64,000 nucleotides of DNA, taken from assembly GCF_004361915.1 (NCBI RefSeq), contig NZ_SNWP01000010.1, forward strand, positions 940,501-1,004,500, in the 5' to 3' direction. The DNA comes from Sediminibacterium goheungense. Lineage in GTDB: Bacteria > Bacteroidota > Bacteroidia > Chitinophagales > Chitinophagaceae. Made by a program: the position numbers and the translations under genes. The notes beneath the pieces were generated by a model that was given only the letters and a program-made list of their open reading frames with translations, did not search any database and had not been told where the DNA came from. Below, piece after piece: positions 41,574 through 50,147 of this stretch (within the stretch, counting starts at the first letter, position 1; each line of letters starts with the position of its first letter).

Positions 41574-41624
41574 TCAATAAAACAGCAAGAGCATTGGGGA
41601 AATAAATAATTATATTGAGGATTT

Positions 41625-41673
41625 CATTTTCCGCAGGGTGTTCCCCGCGACGTCTCCCTCTATCACCGCAGGT
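41625..41673. repeat. Family B repeat fragment
   Basis: CATTTTCCGCAGGGTGTTCC, GACGTCTCCCTCTATCACCG; only the first part of the family B element, cut off by the IS-like end at 41674. Confidence 0.65.
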
Positions 41674-41923
41674 TGTCTAGTCCTGAAATAGGTTTACACC
41701 TAAAGTAAACCCAAAACAGGATTATATGGAACACAAAGTAGAGATTCGTCAGATGTTTGATGAGTCATTCAAACGAAAAGTTATTGAGGAGTATTTGTCA
41801 ACAAGACAATCCAAGATGTCAATTCAGTGCAAGTACAATATCCATTTTAAGAGTGCTATTTGTACCTGGATGAAGCGTTTAGGCTACACAGAGAAAGTTG
41901 AACAAAAGTGTAACTTAGCTTTA
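41674..41923 (+). pseudogene. Truncated IS3-like element with OrfA fragment
   Basis: The end TGTCTAGTCCTGAAATAGG is followed by a start at 41726 (MEHKVEIRQMFDESFKRKVI...). About 60 codons resemble the N-terminal helix-turn-helix of IS3-family OrfA (EEYLSTRQSKMSIQCKYNIH, ICTWMKRLGY). The frame then runs into the composite repeat at 41924, whose translation makes no sense; the catalytic OrfB is absent. Confidence 0.65.
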
Positions 41924-42116
41924 ATTCTCCGCAGCGTCTTCCCCGCAGACGTCTCCCGAGGAACGAGGGGACTCTGCGGCAGTCTAGCATTAGTTCGTCT
42001 TCAATTAGTTATTAGTTGCGAGTATTCATTACCAAATGTGTAGGTCTCGAAGTAAAAGGTACACCCAAGCTATACAGCATACAGAGTTATGCATGGCTTC
42101 GGATGTAATGCGGCAA
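41924..42116. repeat. Composite island repeat family A, copy 2
   Basis: Left hairpin ATTCTCCGCAGCGTCTTCC, GACGTCTCCCGAGGAACGAG, GGGACTCTGCGGC, then GTCTAGCATTAGTTC, AAAGGTACACCCAAGC and a decayed right hairpin (CAGAGTTATGCATGGCTTCGG). It disrupts the IS3-like transposase fragment, so it arrived after that element. Confidence 0.8.
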
Positions 42117-42209
42117 ACTAGCCACTTAAGAATTACTTCATTTCACATGTCTACTTAATTATTATAATTTCATCACTAATATTTTCAATATATAAACTAA
42201 GTTAGCAGA

Positions 42210-42620
42210 ATGCGAATAACATTTTTTAAATACAGTTTAATACTGTTGGTATTATTTATATTAGAATGGTGGCTTCTAAATTATTCTCCACTACTACCAG
42301 AAAATATTCCCGGCACTACAGTTTCAGTAACCGGTTTTTTGCTGGCAGTAACGATTATCATTATTTTTATAGTAGCACAAAAAGAATTTCTTAAAAAGAA
42401 TACAAGGGTAGGCGTTTTAAAGTTAACATTATTGTGTTCAGGAATTTGTCTAGTTGCAGAGCTTGTATTTCAATCATTACGACTATTCTTTGTAGTTGAC
42501 GCTACCGAATACGACTATATTAAATATTTTATACTCGGAACTTTTGGAGTAACATTGTTTTATTCACTTTTAGCTCTAGTGATTGCTTTCATAATAAAAA
42601 AAAGAGAGATGCTTTCATAA
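42210..42620 (+). CDS. Small four-helix membrane protein
   Basis: A 136-residue protein with four hydrophobic segments (about 8-25, 37-55, 70-90 with LTLLCSGICLVAELVF, and 108-130 with FGVTLFYSLLALVIAFIIKK). No motif tells its function. It is followed after 78 bases by another unknown gene on the same strand, and the two may be one cassette. Confidence 0.65.
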   Translation: MRITFFKYSLILLVLFILEWWLLNYSPLLPENIPGTTVSVTGFLLAVTIIIIFIVAQKEFLKKNTRVGVLKLTLLCSGICLVAELVFQSLRLFFVVDATEYDYIKYFILGTFGVTLFYSLLALVIAFIIKKREMLS

Positions 42621-42698
42621 TAAAGTCTTCAGAATTATAAAAACTGACACAAGAGTTTACCAACAACGAGATGATTCAGCAAAAAAGTAAAAAATAAA

Positions 42699-43067
42699 AT
42701 GAGATTCTTAAAAAGAATATTTGGAAAACTTATTCCTAAAGAAAATATTTCATTTACAGATACTGAATCTGAACATGCAGTAATTATATATTTTCAATAC
42801 GGTATTGAAGGACTTGAATCCTTATATGAATTGGAAGACAAACTAGAATATATCATTACCCAAAATAAAGTTGGAGAGTATGATGGTCATGAAATTGCAA
42901 CTGACTTAAGGGATGGTTTCCTTTACATGTATGGCCCAAATGCCGAACAATTATTCAAGACTGTTGAACCAACATTAATGGAAACCAACTTTCTCAAAGG
43001 TGCGACTATTACACTTCGCTTTGGGCCATCAGGAGTTGGGGCAAAAGAAATAGAAATTACACTCTAA
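42699..43067 (+). CDS. Small hypothetical protein, immunity-like context
   Basis: A 122-residue cytoplasmic protein. After a basic start (MRFLKRIFGKLIP) it has AVIIYFQYGIEGLESLYELE, DKLEYIITQNKVGEYDGHEI, ATDLRDGFLYMYGPNAEQLF and a final RFGPSGVGAKEIEITL, suggesting an alternating alpha/beta fold. I recall similar small proteins in Bacteroidota but cannot name a family. The pairing with a membrane protein gene and bounding repeats make an accessory role likely. Confidence 0.6.
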   Translation: MRFLKRIFGKLIPKENISFTDTESEHAVIIYFQYGIEGLESLYELEDKLEYIITQNKVGEYDGHEIATDLRDGFLYMYGPNAEQLFKTVEPTLMETNFLKGATITLRFGPSGVGAKEIEITL

Positions 43068-43097
43068 GCAAAAATCAAAGTAATGGTAGTGATTCAT

Positions 43098-43256
43098 TCA
43101 TTCTCCGCGGGGTCTTCCCCGCAAACGTCTCCCGAGGCACGAGGGGACGCTGCGGAGAACGAAAAATATTCTGGCTAGCGCTTTTAGCGTGTCCATAAAT
43201 TTCGAGTTTCTGTTGATAAGGGCTAAAGCGCTACTGATGATTTTGCATCTAAAGGT
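43098..43256. repeat. Dispersed repeat family C, copy 2
   Basis: Very similar to 38257-38410: hairpin (CATTCTCCGCGGGGTCTTCC, ACGTCTCCCGAGGCACGAG), GAGAACGAAAAATATTC, AGCGCTTTTAGCG, CTAAAGCGCTACTG, TTTTGCATCT. After it, 43257-43447 has only AT-rich sequence, with CAAATTTAGTTC and CCAAATTTGC words and no gene. Confidence 0.75.
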
Positions 43257-43447
43257 GTAATTCTGCTGAACAGCAATCAGGGGCTCGACGAATAAGGCCC
43301 AAATTTAGTTCTTAATATTTAACTTTGCCAAATTTGCAAAAAAATACAGCAGTTCGGTGCGAACGAATACAGAATTACCCACCATCGGCTATACCTGTTC
43401 GTTGATGCAATTCTAAACCAAACTCACTAGAAGAAATAGAAGACTTT

Positions 43448-44830
43448 ATGACAAACAAAATTATTGCACTCTCTTTTTTATTGATTTTATTCAATTCTTG
43501 CACAGTTTCAAAAAATATCAACACCAATCAAACAGATAATTCCTGGAATGCTGAATTTGAAGAATTGAATGGAAATGAAAAGTTGAAATTTAATAAACAA
43601 CCCAATTCATTGGTTTATCTGAGTTCAAAATTGACTGCAAATAAAGGAAGTTTGAAACTTTTAACCAATCAGGAAGTAATATCAAATACTCGAAAAGTTA
43701 ACCATACAAAACTTGACCTGAATAATAATTTGAAAATTCAAATTGAAGGAAAAAAAGCAAATGGTTCGTTTGTTGTAAAGTATCCTATCTACGAAAACAA
43801 AAATATCAATATTCAATACAATAAGAATATTGAACTTTTAGCGTTGGCTAGTTTTCTGGTCTCTTATGAAGATTTTGCTACAATTCCGGAAGAACAATCT
43901 TTTACTATAGAAGGAAAAGATATTAAAGTAAGAGATTTGTATGCACTTAATTTGAAAATTGCTAACGAATTTATATCGTATCGAAATTCAAAAAATTTAG
44001 CAGTCATAAAATCCTTTTTTGATAAAAAATTCTACGCTCAATATTCAAATTTTCTCCTGAACATAGATAGTTTCCCAAATGCTACAATAAAGCAAGGAAA
44101 TAAGTATATACATGAATTTTCTTCAACACAAGAAGCCGAAAACTTTATTAATGCATTTAATAAGTTTTATGTAGAAATCAAGTTTGATGAATTTTTAGAA
44201 AAATACAAACCATATTATGAAAAGATGATTGTAGAAGTTACTCAAAATATTCCAAAAGATAATTTTATAACTGAAATGGAGCATTTTTATGGAAAAAAAA
44301 TAACTCATTATAATTTATATCCCAGTTTAACGCTCGGCTTCAGTCAGGGTTTTGCAGTTGGAGGAGAAAATATGATAGGAAATATTTTTGCTTGTTTTAG
44401 CAAACCGGAAAAAATCAGCAACCCGAAAGATCTGGAATTAGGCTTTAATAATGAAAAGTCTCTTCGCACAGTTTGTATTCACGAATTTGGCCACTCATTT
44501 ATAAATCCGGCAATTGATAAAGTTGACTCAAAAATTATTGATGCTAAAAAACACCTGTTTGAATCAATCAAAGATAAAATGAGCCAACAGGCATACAATG
44601 ATTGGAAAATTTGTCTTTACGAACATTTTGTAAGAGCGAATGAAGTAATAGTGGCAAGGCTACTAAATGACCAACAAAAAGCTGACGGGATATTGAAGGA
44701 TAATTATCAAAATCGTTCATTTATATATCTTCCTCAAATTATAGAAAAATTAGAATTTTGGTATTACAACGAATATTTTGACAAAACTTATGAAGAAAAA
44801 GTAAGCGAGATCATCCAGCAACTGAAATGA
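43448..44830 (+). CDS. DUF4932-like lipoprotein metallopeptidase
   Basis: A 460-residue lipoprotein: signal peptide with lipobox cysteine C18 in LILFNSCTVSK. Residues 130-440 match the DUF4932 pattern, with GFSQGFAVGGENMIGNIF and the zinc-protease motif HEFGH near 345-349 followed by SFINPAI and a downstream region rich in acidic residues. The protein would face the periplasm or outside as a zinc-dependent peptidase. The target is unknown. It is the lone gene between two repeats. Confidence 0.75.
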   Translation: MTNKIIALSFLLILFNSCTVSKNINTNQTDNSWNAEFEELNGNEKLKFNKQPNSLVYLSSKLTANKGSLKLLTNQEVISNTRKVNHTKLDLNNNLKIQIEGKKANGSFVVKYPIYENKNINIQYNKNIELLALASFLVSYEDFATIPEEQSFTIEGKDIKVRDLYALNLKIANEFISYRNSKNLAVIKSFFDKKFYAQYSNFLLNIDSFPNATIKQGNKYIHEFSSTQEAENFINAFNKFYVEIKFDEFLEKYKPYYEKMIVEVTQNIPKDNFITEMEHFYGKKITHYNLYPSLTLGFSQGFAVGGENMIGNIFACFSKPEKISNPKDLELGFNNEKSLRTVCIHEFGHSFINPAIDKVDSKIIDAKKHLFESIKDKMSQQAYNDWKICLYEHFVRANEVIVARLLNDQQKADGILKDNYQNRSFIYLPQIIEKLEFWYYNEYFDKTYEEKVSEIIQQLK

Positions 44831-44874
44831 AAAACTGCCACCAACAAGGGATTCTTAAAAGCGGTGTACAAATT

Positions 44875-45073
44875 CATTCTCCGCAGCGTCTTCCCTGCAA
44901 ACGTCTCTCGAGGCACGAGGGGACCTCTGCGGCAGTCTCGCATTAGTTCATCCCATATTGGTTGTTAGTTGCGTGCATTCATCACCCAATGGGTTGGTTT
45001 CTAAGTAAAAGACGCCCCCAGGCTGTGTAGCATACAGAGTTACGCATGGCTCGGAGGTTATGCGACAGACGAA
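44875..45073. repeat. Composite island repeat family A, copy 3
   Basis: CATTCTCCGCAGCGTCTTCC, AACGTCTCTCGAGGCACGAG, CTCTGCGGCAGTCTCGCATT, AGTTGCGTGCATTCATCACC, then a decayed right hairpin (CAGAGTTACGCATGGCTCGG). Orientation is the same as in all other copies. Confidence 0.8.
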
Positions 45074-45575
45074 CAAAAACCACCCATTTTTTACCAAAAA
45101 ATGCAAAACTCTAACTTGTACATTATCAAGGTTTTACCCGCACCAACAACACACCAACAACACAGCAACAACACAGCATAACACTAAATTTGTGTTTTGT
45201 AGTGTTTAGGGAGTGTTTTTACCCTGTAGATGTATGGAACCAGAGCAGACCCGAACCCATACTAAATAATTGGTACAGAGATAATTAGAGGTGCTTCTTT
45301 TGCGGCAGAGTGCATATGTCTAAAGAAGTTCCACACAGCAGATCCAGGGCAGAGGTTTACATGCAATGCTCTTCATGCTCCACAGCATATTCTCCGCGAC
45401 GTCTCCCTCTATAACCCCAGGTGAATGATGGGAGATATTCACTCTTTCGGCATCTTTAGAAACAGTATGATTCAGTCAAAAACATTTTAATATTTAATTA
45501 TCAACATAATCGAATTGCATTAGCTTAGTTATGACTTTTGTCATTTAATGAACGAATTGAAATTTTGAATCCGAC
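45074..45575. other. Gene-free stretch with AAC-rich tract and repeat fragment
   Basis: No credible gene. At 45140-45185 there is an iterated ACCAACAACACA tract followed by AACACTAAATTTGTG and a complementary TAGTGTT, making a small hairpin. A family B fragment (TCTCCGCGACGTCTCCCTC, ATAACCCCAGG) lies at 45388-45460. Confidence 0.5.
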
Positions 45576-46244
45576 ATGAAACAAATCTGTTTACTAATAT
45601 TCATTTTCCTGAGCTCATTTATGTGCTTTTCTCAAAACATTCCTATCCCCTCTCAATATGCTATTATAGATAGTGCTTATGGTGATTTAGATAAAGACGG
45701 AGTGGATGAACTTGTTGTAGCTTATAATACCAAAAGTAATGAGGATGAAATTGATGATGGAGTACCTCGTGAGCTTATTATTTATAAAAAAGAAAATGCC
45801 AGGTGGATCATCTGGCAAAGGTCTATGCAGGCTTTATACGGTAGCCGCGACGGTGGAATGATGGGAGATCCATTCGGAGAAATTGTAATTAAAAATGGTA
45901 TCTTAACTATTTCGCATGAAGGTGGTAGCAGTTGGAAATGGGCTCACACAGATAAGTACAGGTATGATGGTAAAGTATTTAAACTAATTGGATATAAAGA
46001 CTATAGCGGTAAGCCTTGCGAGTATTGGGAAGATATCGATTTCAATTTGAGTACAGGTAAGTTGGTTGTAACAAAAGAATATGAAACCTGTGAAGATGAG
46101 GACCAAAAGATTTACAAACAACAAAATGAAGTTTTTTTCAAAAAGGGCATAAATATTACATTACAGAATCGTAATGAGAAAGAGGTCAAAATCATCAGTC
46201 CAAAATATCGGCATGAAATCTATATTGCGATCAAACTAGACTAA
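45576..46244 (+). CDS. Secreted protein with an FG-GAP/VCBS-like calcium motif
   Basis: A 222-residue protein with signal peptide (about 1-19, ending FMCFSQ). DSAYGDLDKDGVDELVVAY near residue 33-51 is an FG-GAP/VCBS-type D-x-D-x-D calcium loop. The rest (WIIWQRSMQALYGSRDGG, LTISHEGGSSWKWAHTDKYR) suggests a single beta-propeller-like or sandwich domain. Such proteins are common and uncharacterised in Bacteroidota. It stands alone between repeats. Confidence 0.7.
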   Translation: MKQICLLIFIFLSSFMCFSQNIPIPSQYAIIDSAYGDLDKDGVDELVVAYNTKSNEDEIDDGVPRELIIYKKENARWIIWQRSMQALYGSRDGGMMGDPFGEIVIKNGILTISHEGGSSWKWAHTDKYRYDGKVFKLIGYKDYSGKPCEYWEDIDFNLSTGKLVVTKEYETCEDEDQKIYKQQNEVFFKKGINITLQNRNEKEVKIISPKYRHEIYIAIKLD

Positions 46245-46270
46245 TAAGTTAAAAATCGGCTTTTCTTTAC

Positions 46271-46337
46271 TTCTCCACAGCGTCTTCCCCACAGACGTCT
46301 CCCAAGGCACGAGGAAACTCCTCGGCAGTCTCGCATG
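46271..46337. repeat. Composite island repeat family A, left half only
   Basis: TTCTCCACAGCGTCTTCC, GACGTCTCCCAAGGCACGAG, CTCGGCAGTCTCGCAT, then cut by the IS-like palindrome at 46338. The spacer and right hairpin are missing. Confidence 0.7.
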
Positions 46338-46392
46338 TGTTTAGTCATGAAATAGGTCTACATATAAAGTAACCCTATTTCATGACTAAACA
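46338..46392. mobile_element. Miniature palindrome made of two IS-like ends
   Basis: TGTTTAGTCATGAAATAGG (46338-46356) and its exact reverse complement (46374-46392) flank a 17-base core. The arm resembles the IS end at 41674 (TGTCTAGTCCTGAAATAGG), so it looks like an internally deleted element or MITE. It interrupts a family A repeat. Confidence 0.65.
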
Positions 46393-46581
46393 AATTTCAG
46401 AAATTAAAATTAATGAGTAACTTACTTATGAGATAGTTAGAAGTTTCTTTTCATAGAGATATTTATGAAAACTGAAGCTTCGAAATTGAAAAATAACAAG
46501 CTTGCAAAAAATTAAAACTGATGCAGCTTTATAAGCTTCTCATTATGCAAATAGATTTTCACTATTAAATTATATTTACAC

Positions 46582-46791
46582 ATGAAACTTTTTAAAGCAA
46601 GAGAACCGCAAATAGTTCAGGTAAAGGGTCATATTTTATCTTGCCCAGTATGTTCGAATAAATATTTCTGGACAAGAAGGGCACAATTAAATACTTCCGT
46701 TGCGTCGTTCTTTGGCCTGGATTGGGCAAACAGAAGCGCTACCTGCTTTGTATGTTCAGAGTGCACTTATATTTATTGGTTTCTGGGATAA
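46582..46791 (+). CDS. Small zinc-ribbon protein
   Basis: A 69-residue protein with two CxxC pairs: CPVC at 21-24 and CSEC near 59-62, separated by a basic, aromatic stretch (KYFWTRRAQLN, FFGLDWANRS). This is a zinc-ribbon layout; nucleic-acid or protein binding is likely. It precedes the next gene by 79 bases and both lie between repeats. Confidence 0.7.
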   Translation: MKLFKAREPQIVQVKGHILSCPVCSNKYFWTRRAQLNTSVASFFGLDWANRSATCFVCSECTYIYWFLG

Positions 46792-46870
46792 ACAGTATCA
46801 TTAAGGTGCGGAGCCCCAGCGTCTTTCATAATGCTGGAGCTAGAAGTTGAATAACATAAATGCGAATAGA

Positions 46871-47290
46871 ATGCGCAAAGAAATCTATATCATTTGTTCG
46901 CTACTTATCTCCCTTACTTATAGTTTGGAATCGAAGAGTCAGCAAATTCAATCTGAGAGAAAGTTAATCACAGGCACATGGGTTTCTACAGAGGGGGATT
47001 GGACTTTTACTTTTGAAAATGATTCAATATGCAAAGAATTTCTTGTTAAAAAACTACAAGGCAAATATTTATACAAGATAACTTCTGCCAATTCATATTG
47101 CGGAAAATTATCTCAGGTTGATGTTAACGATAAAACAATCAGTTATTTACAACTCAACAACGTAGAAACCAAAGAAATTACCTGCTATGAAAATAATGGT
47201 GTAAGCAAAACCACTTTAAGCATTACAGAATATATGATGCCCGAAGCTGCACTTTTTAAAAGAAAACTGATTTCAAAGAAAGGTAAATAG
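46871..47290 (+). CDS. Hypothetical secreted small protein
   Basis: A 139-residue protein from ATG 46871 (MRKEIYIICSLLISLTYS); an upstream in-frame TTG at 46847 is less likely as it would mask the signal peptide. The mature part has LITGTWVSTEGDWTFTFEND, typical of small lipocalin-like beta-barrels of Bacteroidota (GTW...W.F....), and ends KRKLISKKGK. Function unknown. Confidence 0.65.
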   Translation: MRKEIYIICSLLISLTYSLESKSQQIQSERKLITGTWVSTEGDWTFTFENDSICKEFLVKKLQGKYLYKITSANSYCGKLSQVDVNDKTISYLQLNNVETKEITCYENNGVSKTTLSITEYMMPEAALFKRKLISKKGK

Positions 47291-47308
47291 AAAGTTTACT
47301 ATATTTCA

Positions 47309-47515
47309 ATCTCCCCGGGGTCTTCTTTATTTTCCGCATGGTTTTCCTCGCAGACGTCTCCCGAGGTATGAGGGGTCTCTGCGGCAGTCACGCATTAGTT
47401 CATTCACTATTAGTTATTAGTTGCAGGCATTGATTAACGAATAGGTGGGTGTCGAAGTAAAAGGCAAACCCAAGCTGTTCAGCTCGCAGCATCTCTAGTT
47501 ATGCACCTCCTAATG
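47309..47515. repeat. Composite island repeat family A, copy 4 (degenerate)
   Basis: CAATCTCCCCGGGGTC, TTTTCCGCATGGTTTTCC, GACGTCTCCCGAGGTATGAG, GTCTCTGCGGCAGTCACGC, ATTAGTTGCAGGCATTG, AAAGGCAAACCCAAGCTG and a decayed right hairpin. The left end has an extra partial start. Confidence 0.7.
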
Positions 47516-47789
47516 CATCTGGGATAAACTCCAACGAACAGCATAATTAACCGTTCGTATAGTAAATAAGGTAGTTCATAGATGATTCGCCCCAAACTTA
47601 ACTTAAGTTAATTTTTTTGTGCTTTTACATGATAACCTTTGCAGGGTTATTTATTAAATGGTTATTTCAATGAGTGAAAGCAACGATTGCTTATGATAGA
47701 AGGTCAACCTCCAATATTATGACCTTCACACATTTTCTAATTGACTTCTTTTTATTTAATAATTATCTAAGCAAGCATCTAAAACAAGC
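47516..47789. promoter_or_regulatory. Region upstream of the TonB receptor gene
   Basis: Contains the perfect 14-base palindrome TTAACTTAAGTTAA at 47598-47611, followed at once by a T tract, and a small hairpin ATAACCTTTGCAGGGTTAT near 47631-47649. The first could be an operator or a weak terminator. The promoter itself cannot be fixed by eye. Confidence 0.4.
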
Positions 47790-50129
47790 ATGAACCGTAT
47801 GGCATTTAGAAAAACAATGAAAGTTCTGTTTCTACTTTCATTCTTTACCACAGCAACACAAACATTCGCACAAAAAAAATTCACGATCAGCGGAACCATC
47901 ACCAGCAAAAACAGTGGAGAATCCATTATTGGTACCAGTATTAAGGTACTGAATACCAATTATGGCACTACCTCCAATGAATATGGCTTCTACAGTCTTT
48001 TACTGGCAGCAGATAAGTACCGGATTGTGTACAGTGCCGTTGGCAAAACACCCGATACCTTAGAAATTAACCTCTCGGGTAATATCGAAAAAAACATCAG
48101 TCTCTCAGAAGCGAACTACGAGTTAACTGCTGTTACTGTTACCAGCAGCAAAACATCGGGCCGCTCGGTTAGCGGCTCACAAATGGGCATCGAAAAATTA
48201 TCGGTACAGGAAGCCAGAAACCTGCCGGTGATTTTTGGTGAGAAAGACTTATTAAAAACCATTCAATTGTTACCGGGCATTAAATCTGCCGGCGATGGCA
48301 ATAGTGGCATTTTTGTAAGAGGTGGCACCACCGACCAGAATCAGGTTATTTTAGACGAGGCCAATATTTATAACGCTTCTCACTTATTTGGCTTCTTCTC
48401 TACCTTTAACAGCGATGCCATTAAAGACATTGCTGTTTACAAAGGAGGCATGCCTGCACAATATGGCGGCCGGCTGAGCAGTGTACTCGATGTAAGAATG
48501 AATGAAGGCAATAACCAAAATACCAGTGTAAGCGGTAGCCTCGGTCTTATTAGTGCCAAACTCAATATTGAGGGGCCTATTCAGAAAGACAAATCTTCTT
48601 TTCTACTCACCGGCAGAAGAACCTATGCAGATGTGTTCCTGAAATTAGACGATGAATACAAGAACAACCAATTGTATTTCTACGACCTGAATGCCAAAAT
48701 GAACTATGAGCTCGGCAAAAAAGACAAGCTTTTCCTGAGTGGCTATTTTGGTAAAGATGCCCTGGGCTTTAATGATCAGTTCGCCATTAACTGGGGCAAT
48801 GGTACCGGCACTTTGCGCTGGAACCATCTTTTTAACAGTCGTTTATTCTCCAACACGTCTCTCATTTTCAGTAACTACAATTATGCATTCAGGGTTAAAA
48901 ACGGCACCAACGATATCAGAATCTTTTCCCAGATCAGAGACTGGAACCTGAAGCAGGATTACCAGTACAGCATTAACCAGCAAAACAATTTTCGCTTCGG
49001 CTGGTCGAGCATATACCATATTATACGTCCGGGAGAAATTACGGGTAATGCCACATCCAGCATTAACGATAAAATACAGGATAAAAGATACTCTTTAGAA
49101 AACGCTGTATATGCCAGTAATGTATTTAAACCCAATAACAAGTTAACCATAACATTGGGTGCCAGACTGAGTGCCTTTAGTGTACTGGGGGGCGGTAATT
49201 TCTATAATATAGATGCGGCAGGTAATATTAAAGACACGCTGAAGTATGCAAGAGGAAAAGTAATTAAAACCTATTATAACCCGGAGCCAAGGGTTTCGGT
49301 GGGTTATATGCTGAATAACCATGCATCGCTGAAAGCTGCCTATACCCGCAATGCGCAGTATATGCACCAGATTACCACTTCTACCGGTTCCAACCCATTA
49401 GATAAATGGGCCAGCACCAGTAATATCATTCAACCACAAATCAGCAACCAGTACAGCATTGGTTATTACGCCAATATATTACACAATAACTACGAGTTTA
49501 CCGCCGAAGCCTACTATAAGGATATGGAAAATATTCTCGATTTCAGAAACGGGGCCGATGTGTTTTTAAATGAAACCGTAGAATCGCAATTACTGTTTGG
49601 CAAAGGAAGGGCCTATGGTATAGAATTTATGCTGAAGAAAAAGACCGGCAAATTAACCGGATGGATTAGTTATACCCTTAGTAAGACGGAAAGAAAAATC
49701 AATGGCATTAATAATAACCAATGGTACAATGCCACGCAGGACAGAACACATGATATTGCCATCGTAGGAATTTACCAGGTAAATAAAAAATGGACGCTGA
49801 GCGGCAACTTTGTTTTCTATACGGGCAATGCGGTTACCTTCCCATCGGGCAAGTACCAGGTGAACGGACAAACTGCTTACTACTACAACAGCAGAAATGC
49901 CGACAGAATGCCGAACTACCACCGTCTGGATTTCGGTGCCACCATGCAACTCAAGAAAACAAAGAAGTGGACCAAGGAACTCGTCTTCAGTTTATACAAT
50001 GTATACGGCAGGGAAAATGCCTTTACCATCAATTTCAAGGATAACAAAGACAATCCGAACATTACAGAAATTGTGCAAACCAGTTTATTCCGTTGGGTTC
50101 CATCTGTATCCTACAATTTCAAATTTTAA
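47790..50129 (+). CDS. TonB-dependent receptor with carboxypeptidase-like domain
   Basis: A 779-residue outer-membrane receptor. A signal peptide ends near residue 28 (TQTFAQ); residues 29-112 are a carboxypeptidase-like beta-sandwich (TISGTITSKNSGESIIGTSI). The plug starts near 130 with NLPVIFGEKDLLKTIQLLPG, GIFVRGGTTDQNQVILDE, and DAIKDIAVYKGGMPAQYGGR. A beta-barrel follows, ending WVPSVSYNFKF. It forms a pair with the DUF4249 lipoprotein gene 18 bases downstream. Ligand unknown. Base use is like the core genes rather than the AT-rich neighbours. Confidence 0.9.
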   Translation: MNRMAFRKTMKVLFLLSFFTTATQTFAQKKFTISGTITSKNSGESIIGTSIKVLNTNYGTTSNEYGFYSLLLAADKYRIVYSAVGKTPDTLEINLSGNIEKNISLSEANYELTAVTVTSSKTSGRSVSGSQMGIEKLSVQEARNLPVIFGEKDLLKTIQLLPGIKSAGDGNSGIFVRGGTTDQNQVILDEANIYNASHLFGFFSTFNSDAIKDIAVYKGGMPAQYGGRLSSVLDVRMNEGNNQNTSVSGSLGLISAKLNIEGPIQKDKSSFLLTGRRTYADVFLKLDDEYKNNQLYFYDLNAKMNYELGKKDKLFLSGYFGKDALGFNDQFAINWGNGTGTLRWNHLFNSRLFSNTSLIFSNYNYAFRVKNGTNDIRIFSQIRDWNLKQDYQYSINQQNNFRFGWSSIYHIIRPGEITGNATSSINDKIQDKRYSLENAVYASNVFKPNNKLTITLGARLSAFSVLGGGNFYNIDAAGNIKDTLKYARGKVIKTYYNPEPRVSVGYMLNNHASLKAAYTRNAQYMHQITTSTGSNPLDKWASTSNIIQPQISNQYSIGYYANILHNNYEFTAEAYYKDMENILDFRNGADVFLNETVESQLLFGKGRAYGIEFMLKKKTGKLTGWISYTLSKTERKINGINNNQWYNATQDRTHDIAIVGIYQVNKKWTLSGNFVFYTGNAVTFPSGKYQVNGQTAYYYNSRNADRMPNYHRLDFGATMQLKKTKKWTKELVFSLYNVYGRENAFTINFKDNKDNPNITEIVQTSLFRWVPSVSYNFKF

Positions 50130-50147
50130 CCGATCAATACGAAACAA

